DNA from: Croceibacterium atlanticum | GTDB taxonomy: Bacteria > Pseudomonadota > Alphaproteobacteria > Sphingomonadales > Sphingomonadaceae | Assembly: GCF_001008165.2 (NCBI RefSeq) | Contig: NZ_CP011452.2 | Coordinates: forward strand, 372,001 to 436,000 | Length of the DNA stretch: 64,000 nt | Direction: 5' to 3' | Notes under the pieces: generated by a model | What the model was told of the DNA's origin: nothing | Seen by the model: the letters and a program-made list of their open reading frames with translations, nothing else | Databases searched by the model: none | In this document: positions 59,528 through 64,000 of the stretch, in pieces | How positions within the stretch are numbered: position 1 is the stretch's first letter | How the letters are laid out: each line of letters begins with the position of its first letter | Translations under genes and position numbers: made by a program

Positions 59528-60825
59528 TAATCCTCCTGAGTAATCGGGCGTTCGCCCAGGATCGAGAGGCCGTAGCCTTCAAGTCCGACAAGCGAATGGC
59601 TTGTATTGGTCAGCAGAACCATGTCGCGTACGCCCAGTTCAGCCAGGATCTGGGCGCCCACGCCATAATCGCGCTGCTCATTCGCGCTCGCGCTATGCTC
59701 GCCGGGTGGCGGTGTATCAAGCCGGCGTATCGCATTGCTGGCATAGTCTGCAGCGGGGTGGCTGATCAGCACGACGACGCCCGAACCTTCCTCTCCAATT
59801 GCCCGCATCGCCCGTTCAAGCAAGCCGTTGCGCTCACTCGCCTGCGCGAACACATCCTCGAAGAATGACAGGGCGTGCATCCGCACGAGGGTTGGGCTCG
59901 CCGGATCGATCTGACCCTTCACCAGCGCCATTGTCTCGGCCTTTGTTGCCTTGTTCCAGAAGCTGATGGCGGTCCATTCACCGCCCCAGCGGCTGGTAAA
60001 ACGGGCTTCGCTTCGGCGTTCGACCAGATGATCGTGGCGGCGGCGATAGGCGATCAGGTCGCGGATCGTGCCGATCTTCAGCCCATGCATCCTGCCGAAG
60101 CGCACCAGGTCGGGCAGGCGGGCCATCGTCCCGTCCTCGTTCATGATCTCGCAGATCACGCCGGAGGGATTCAGGCCGGCAAGGCGGGAGATATCGACCG
60201 ATGCTTCCGTATGGCCGGCGCGGACCAGAACCCCGCCTTCACGGGCGACAAGGGGGAATACATGGCCGGGCGTCACGATATCGTCCGCCGATTTGGAGGA
60301 ATCGACGGCCACGGAAATCGTACGCGCCCGGTCCGCCGCGCTGATTCCGGTGGTAACGCCTTCGCGGGCTTCGATGGAAATGGTGAAGGCGGTTTCGTGC
60401 CGTGTGCGGTTCTTGCGGCTCATCGGCGGCAGGCCAAGCGTCTTCACCCGCTCCCCGGTCAAGGCAAGGCAGATCAGGCCACGGCCGTAAGTGGCCATGA
60501 AATTGATCGCGTCCGGCGTCGCCATCTGGGCCGGGATCACCAGATCGCCTTCATTCTCACGATCTTCATCGTCCACGAGGATGAACATGCGGCCGTTTCG
60601 GGCTTCGTCGATGATTTCCTCGATCGGCACCAGAACGCGCTGATCGTTATTCTCAGCCAGGAACCGCGCCAGCTTGCCAAGCGTCTCCGCCGTCGGGTTC
60701 CAGCCCGGATCGGCGCAATCCCGCAGCGTATTGGCATGGAGGCCGGCCGCACGGGCCAGCCCGGCCCGGCTCATTCTTCCGCTCGCAATCAGTTCGCGGA
60801 CTCGATCAATAGTGGATGTCTGCAC
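59527..60825 (-). CDS. ribB: HTH-fused 3,4-dihydroxy-2-butanone-4-phosphate synthase with degenerate RibA domain
   Basis: 432 residues, GTG start. Three parts: residues ~6-57 an XRE-like helix-turn-helix ([21 protein letters not shown] ... [13 protein letters not shown]); ~64-265 the DHBP synthase domain ([54 protein letters not shown]-type motifs as [35 protein letters not shown]); ~280-425 a GTP cyclohydrolase II-like domain lacking the three zinc cysteines ([14 protein letters not shown], no CDCG). So it should supply the four-carbon riboflavin precursor but not the GTP step. The HTH suggests DNA binding; an 18-bp palindrome sits 12 bp upstream. Confidence 0.88.
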   Translation of the reverse strand: MQTSTIDRVRELIASGRMSRAGLARAAGLHANTLRDCADPGWNPTAETLGKLARFLAENNDQRVLVPIEEIIDEARNGRMFILVDDEDRENEGDLVIPAQMATPDAINFMATYGRGLICLALTGERVKTLGLPPMSRKNRTRHETAFTISIEAREGVTTGISAADRARTISVAVDSSKSADDIVTPGHVFPLVAREGGVLVRAGHTEASVDISRLAGLNPSGVICEIMNEDGTMARLPDLVRFGRMHGLKIGTIRDLIAYRRRHDHLVERRSEARFTSRWGGEWTAISFWNKATKAETMALVKGQIDPASPTLVRMHALSFFEDVFAQASERNGLLERAMRAIGEEGSGVVVLISHPAADYASNAIRRLDTPPPGEHSASANEQRDYGVGAQILAELGVRDMVLLTNTSHSLVGLEGYGLSILGERPITQED

Positions 60826-60837
60826 GCATTCGCTGGT

Positions 60838-60855
60838 ATCACATTATAATGTGAT
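60838..60855. promoter_or_regulatory. 18-bp palindrome between ribB and the flavin reductase
   Basis: ATCACATTATAATGTGAT, perfectly self-complementary, 12 bp before the ribB GTG. The centre contains TATAAT on each strand, so it may include a -10 element for both directions, although no convincing -35 is visible on either side. Candidate operator for the HTH domain of RibB or for another dimeric regulator. Confidence 0.7.
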
Positions 60856-60934
60856 CAAGAAAGGGTTCGTTGGATAACAACTTGATTCAGAGATCATCCT
60901 TGCGAAGCAGGCTGGTGAACAGCATGGAAGAGGC

Positions 60935-61453
60935 ATGACCGAACCCACTCAGACGAATTACGAAGACCTGCTGGAAGCCTACCGGGAGGCGATGCGCCAT
61001 GTCGCGGCCACCGTCTATGCGGTAACGACGGGCCATGCAGGGGAACGACACGGCATTCTGGCAACAGCCGTGAACTCGCTCAGCTTCGATCCTCCGTCCC
61101 TGCTGGTGTGCATCAACCAGTCGGCTTCGCTGCATGAACCGATGAACTGTACCGACCAGTTCGCCGTGAATGTGCTGGGAATGGCCAATCGCGATGTGGC
61201 CGATCAGTTCACCAGAGAGCGCGGGGAAGGGCGTTTCGGCGTCGGTGACTGGGAGGAAGTTCACGGCGTGCCGGTCCTCGCCAGTGCACAATCGAGCTTC
61301 GTCTGCCGCTGCGTGCACCGCCATGAATTCGGCACGCATACGATCTTCATCGGCGAATTGCTGGCGGCGAAGCACAGCAAGAACGCTGCCCCGCTGACTT
61401 ATTACGACAGGCACTTCATCGATATCAGCGAAGCACCCGAAAGCGCCGGCTAG
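60935..61453 (+). CDS. flavin reductase family protein (FMN-binding)
   Basis: 172 residues. Split-barrel flavin reductase-like domain: FREAM-type start (EAYREAMRHVAATVYAVTTGHAGERHGILATAVNSLSFDPPSLLVCINQSASLH), NVLGMANRDVADQFT and HTIFIGELLAAKHSKNAAPLTYYDRHF. It reduces FMN with NAD(P)H, usually for a partner oxygenase. None is adjacent. Divergent from the riboflavin operon and shares its control region. SD GAAGAGG precedes the ATG. Confidence 0.88.
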   Translation: MTEPTQTNYEDLLEAYREAMRHVAATVYAVTTGHAGERHGILATAVNSLSFDPPSLLVCINQSASLHEPMNCTDQFAVNVLGMANRDVADQFTRERGEGRFGVGDWEEVHGVPVLASAQSSFVCRCVHRHEFGTHTIFIGELLAAKHSKNAAPLTYYDRHFIDISEAPESAG

Positions 61454-62430
61454 AATTCCTCGTCCCGCCGGGGGAGCATGTGGCCGGGCCAGCTCGGCGC
61501 GGCTCCGGCGCCCAGATAATCGGCGATCTCGCGTTCCATTATCTGCGCCCGCGATTCCGGGGGCGGGTAAGTGGCGCTGATTTTCAGCAAGCCACCGCCA
61601 AGGCGGCCCCCGAGCTCGGAACGCCAGAATGCAGGCGCGATCGCCGGATCATATCCGGCATTCGCCAGCAGGTGAACGGACATGCGGTCCGCCTCGACTT
61701 CCACCTGACGGTTATATTTCTGGTTCCGTCCGAATTCGCCGAAAAAGCCTTTGTCGACACCGGCGCTGGACAGGCGGCGACGATGTTCAAGCACCAGATG
61801 CGCCATTTCATGCGCGAATATGATGGCCAGCTGTTCGTCATCTGCGTCTTCCGCCAGGCCGTAATTCACCTGGATGACGCGGCCGTTGGATCGGGCGGCG
61901 AGATTGTTTCGTGCCCGGATTTCCACCAGGGCGCGGCACCCTGAACTGCCAGGCACCGATATCTGCATCGTCTCCCCGTCGCGGGCGATCCGCAGGTTGA
62001 CCGGGGCATCGGCCGGCTGGCGGGCAAGCGCATCGAACCCCGCATCGCGCAGCGGGGCATCTTCTTCGGGTTCCAGATCGGCCACCAGTTCGGAGCCGAT
62101 CGCGATGATGGCATCATTGTCCCGCAGGACTTCGGCAGCGGGGGAACCCGGCACTGTGGTGGAAACGGCGAGATCGCCCCCCGCGAAGGCATTGCCGGTA
62201 TCCGCCCCGCCATACTGGTCGCGGCTGTGCAGTATCATGCCTGTGATCGGCATATGATCGCGGCAGAGCGCATCATTCGCAGACAGCATCTGGTCGGCGA
62301 TCGCCGCGAGTCGGACATCCTGCGTGCGCAAGGCGTCTATTGCCGTAATTTCCTGCGGGCTTTGAGCCAGCGCCTGTTGCGAAAATGTCGCAGAAGCGAG
62401 GGCAAATACCATTAATGCGGAACGAGTCAT
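61450..62430 (-). CDS. M48-like zinc metallopeptidase, periplasmic
   Basis: 326 residues from MTRSALMVFAL (62430; 62454 also possible). Signal peptide to about Ala22 (ATFSQQALAQ). A PDZ-like segment (VPGSPAAEVLRDNDAIIAIGSELV) precedes the catalytic motif FAHEMAHLVLEH (HExxH), with the third ligand probably the Glu in VEVEADRMSVHLLANAGYDP. Likely envelope protein quality control. Overlaps the convergent flavin reductase end by 4 bp. Confidence 0.85.
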   Translation of the reverse strand: MTRSALMVFALASATFSQQALAQSPQEITAIDALRTQDVRLAAIADQMLSANDALCRDHMPITGMILHSRDQYGGADTGNAFAGGDLAVSTTVPGSPAAEVLRDNDAIIAIGSELVADLEPEEDAPLRDAGFDALARQPADAPVNLRIARDGETMQISVPGSSGCRALVEIRARNNLAARSNGRVIQVNYGLAEDADDEQLAIIFAHEMAHLVLEHRRRLSSAGVDKGFFGEFGRNQKYNRQVEVEADRMSVHLLANAGYDPAIAPAFWRSELGGRLGGGLLKISATYPPPESRAQIMEREIADYLGAGAAPSWPGHMLPRRDEEF

Positions 62431-62598
62431 CGGTCGGGCTGTTAAGCCATCCATAAGCTTAAGGGAACGGTAACGCGGTTCCGTCTATCGCATTGCCGGA
62501 GAAAAAAGACGGGAAGCGTATCACGGGTAGTCATTTGCCTTGTGGAACGTGGCCCAACAGGCCGGGATCGCAAGGTGTTAAAAGGCTGGGAGCACGGG

Positions 62599-62626
62599 TT
62601 GACGTGTTCAAATGCCGTGATATTTG
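62599..62626 (+). promoter_or_regulatory. promoter of the tiny membrane protein
   Basis: TTGACG (62599-62604), 16-bp spacer, TATTTG (62621-62626). Transcription would start ~23 bp before the ATG, and AAGGG provides the ribosome site. Confidence 0.5.
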
Positions 62627-62655
62627 AATAGGCAAGGTAACGGAAGGGTAGCTAA

Positions 62656-62877
62656 ATGATTATTCGTAAAGCACTTGTTGGCCTCGCTGCGGCTGGCGCC
62701 GTGTTCGGCTCCACTGCTGCAGTCGCCGCTCCGGCTGTTGACAGCGCGCGTTCCGGTTCGCCGGTTGCTGACGCGGAAGGCATCGGCCCGTTCGCGATCA
62801 TCGTTGCGCTGCTGATTGCCGGCGGCACGATCGGCGTGATCGCTTCGGACAGCGACGAAGATCCGGTCAGCCCGTAA
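62656..62877 (+). CDS. tiny secreted/membrane protein
   Basis: 73 residues: MIIRKALVGLAAAGAVFGSTAAVAA is a signal peptide, followed by a polar stretch (PAVDSARSGSPVADAEG), one transmembrane segment (GPFAIIVALLIAGGTIGVIA) and an acidic tail DSDEDPVSP. It has its own promoter and terminator, so it is an independent unit, perhaps abundant. I know similar tiny proteins only from sphingomonads and no function is assigned. Confidence 0.75.
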   Translation: MIIRKALVGLAAAGAVFGSTAAVAAPAVDSARSGSPVADAEGIGPFAIIVALLIAGGTIGVIASDSDEDPVSP

Positions 62878-62904
62878 GCTTTTTTACGGTATCACCGATT
62901 AACG

Positions 62905-62936
62905 AAACGGCGGGGCATTGCCTCGCCGTTTTTGTT
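62905..62936 (+). terminator. terminator after the tiny membrane protein
   Basis: AAACGGCG ... CGCCGTTT 8-bp stem with a further GGG/CCT inner pairing, followed by TTTGTTTG. Confidence 0.85.
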
Positions 62937-62960
62937 TGTACCGGCGATAGGGGCGTGCTC

Positions 62961-64000
62961 TCACATCAGATCGAGAGTGCGCAGTTCATCGATGTTCCGT
63001 GCTCCCAACAGAGCCATGCTGCGCCGCGTTTCGCTCCCCAGCAGATCCAGCGCGCGGAGAACGCCCGCTTCGCCCGCAGCGGACAGTCCATATAGCGGGG
63101 CCCGCCCCACAAGTACGGCATCGGCGCCCCGTTCCACCGCTTTGACAATGTCACTCCCGCGCCGGATTCCGCTGTCGAGGAAGATGGTCATTTTCCCGCC
63201 CACTGCAGAGACGATATCGGGCAGGGCATCGATAGCGGCGACGGAGGAATCCAGCGCCCGTGCGCCGTGGTTTGAAACCACGATGCCGTCTGCGCCGATG
63301 GCCAGCGCCCGTTCCGCATCGGCGGGATGCAGCATTCCCTTCAACACCAGCTTTCCGGGCCAGCGGCTGCGCAATTCGGCAATGCCGTCCCAGTCGAGAT
63401 TGTCTTGCTTGAACAGGGCGCCGGGCGGGGCGCCTTTGGTGATCCTTGATCGGAGCCGATCAGGCAGGTTCGCCTGGCTAGGCACGCCGCCATCCAGCGC
63501 ATAGCGGCCCATCGTCCCGGCGAGCCAGCGCGGATGCGCCAGCACGTCCAGCGTATTGCGCGCGTTAAGCCGGAACGGCGTGCCGAAGCCGCTACGGTGG
63601 ATATATTCGCGGTTGGGCGGCACGGCCATGTCCAGCGTTACGAATAATGCTTCGCAACCTGCGGCCCATGCCCGGTCGACCACAGCGTGAGACAGCGATC
63701 GGTCTTCCCACATGTAAAGCTGGAACCACAAACGCCCCCCGGCCTTCGCGATATCTTCCAGATCCATCGTGCTGGCGCTGGAAATCGTGAAGGGCAGGCC
63801 GGCCTTCGCGGCGGCACGAGCCAATGCGAGATCGCCGCGATACCACAGCAGCCCTGCCGCCCCGGTCGGAGCAAGCGCCATTGGCAGAGGTGTTTCCCGG
63901 CCGAAAATGCTGGTGTCGGGATCGACTTTCTCAACATTGCGTAAAATGCGCGGACGAAAGGTAATGGCGTCGAATGACGCGCGATTGCGCGCCATTCCCG
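62961..64000 (-). CDS. FMN-dependent alpha-hydroxy-acid oxidase/dehydrogenase (N-terminus outside window)
   Basis: The frame runs through the window edge, so the first ~30-40 residues are missing; the first internal Met is at 63995. FMN-dependent alpha-hydroxy-acid dehydrogenase TIM barrel: ALAPTGAAGLLWYRGDLALARAAAKAGLPFTISSAS, FQLYMWEDRSLSHAVVDRA, LVLKGMLHPADAERAL, catalytic His in GIVVSNHGARALD, and FLDSGIRRGSDIVKAVERGADAVLVGRAPLYGL. Could be a lactate or mandelate dehydrogenase type. Exact substrate unknown. Confidence 0.88.
   Translation of the reverse strand, partial: GMARNRASFDAITFRPRILRNVEKVDPDTSIFGRETPLPMALAPTGAAGLLWYRGDLALARAAAKAGLPFTISSASTMDLEDIAKAGGRLWFQLYMWEDRSLSHAVVDRAWAAGCEALFVTLDMAVPPNREYIHRSGFGTPFRLNARNTLDVLAHPRWLAGTMGRYALDGGVPSQANLPDRLRSRITKGAPPGALFKQDNLDWDGIAELRSRWPGKLVLKGMLHPADAERALAIGADGIVVSNHGARALDSSVAAIDALPDIVSAVGGKMTIFLDSGIRRGSDIVKAVERGADAVLVGRAPLYGLSAAGEAGVLRALDLLGSETRRSMALLGARNIDELRTLDLM

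Noticed and set aside
60826-60934. FMN riboswitch upstream of the riboflavin genes
   Set aside because: The leader before ribB is only about 10 bases, far too short, and the conserved RFN-element motifs are absent.

Overview
The window looks like the chromosome of an alphaproteobacterium of the order Sphingomonadales, probably close to Erythrobacteraceae. This is inferred from the GC-rich coding style, a promoter of the alphaproteobacterial EcfG (general stress response) type, the conserved block greA-carB-carA-yqeY-dnaG-rpoD, and several small proteins that resemble sphingomonad hypotheticals. Almost everything is core housekeeping. No integrase, transposase, phage module or CRISPR array was seen.

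Layout. 1-6.3 kb: end of a TPR protein, a DUF475 membrane protein, panB, a sodium:neurotransmitter-symporter-type transporter, an extensin-like gene broken by a +1 G in a G6 tract, and a membrane-anchored PilZ protein. 6.3-14.9 kb (minus strand): a full phosphate-starvation locus phoR - porin - pstSCAB - phoU - phoB with Pho-box-like sites before the porin and before phoB. 15.0-18.6 kb: tandem tRNA-Glu genes (CTC, TTC), recJ, an uncharacterised protein and an AHH-type nuclease-like protein. 18.6-25.8 kb (minus): branched-chain amino acid genes leuA, yceI, ilvC, ilvH, ilvB and then miaA. leuA carries a Leu-rich leader peptide with a convincing attenuator, and ilvB carries a double-hairpin leader. 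25.8-34.4 kb: serB, DUF418 protein, purL, xseB, ispA, coaD, cyclophilin, queA, cupin. 34.5-42.7 kb: ABC exporter pair, DUF481 protein, tgt, rpsD, small secreted protein, a TrmH-type methyltransferase, nrdR, glyA, rpiB. 42.7-54.5 kb: NTF2-like protein, a possible zinc-ribbon ORF, DUF2059 protein, rpoD, dnaG, yqeY, then divergently carA - small secreted protein - carB, and greA. 54.5-64 kb: a membrane stress-type cluster under a perfect EcfG-type promoter, eno, the riboflavin operon ribB-ribH-AKR facing a flavin reductase, an M48-like protease, a tiny membrane protein and a partial FMN-dependent alpha-hydroxy-acid oxidase.

How the genes connect. The Pho locus couples phosphate sensing (PhoR/PhoB/PhoU), uptake through the inner membrane (PstSCAB) and outer-membrane entry (porin). 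ilvB, ilvH, ilvC and leuA make valine, isoleucine and leucine precursors; panB draws on the same 2-oxoisovalerate pool. queA and tgt are both queuosine tRNA genes. carAB, purL and glyA feed nucleotide synthesis.

The most unusual signal is the riboflavin locus. The DHBP synthase has an N-terminal HTH domain and a degenerate GTP-cyclohydrolase-II domain, and a perfect 18-bp palindrome lies 12 bp before its start codon, in the region shared with the divergent flavin reductase. This suggests a self-regulating biosynthetic enzyme. Other second-look items are the leu attenuator, the ilvB leader hairpins, the small secreted protein translationally coupled between carA and carB, and the EcfG promoter.
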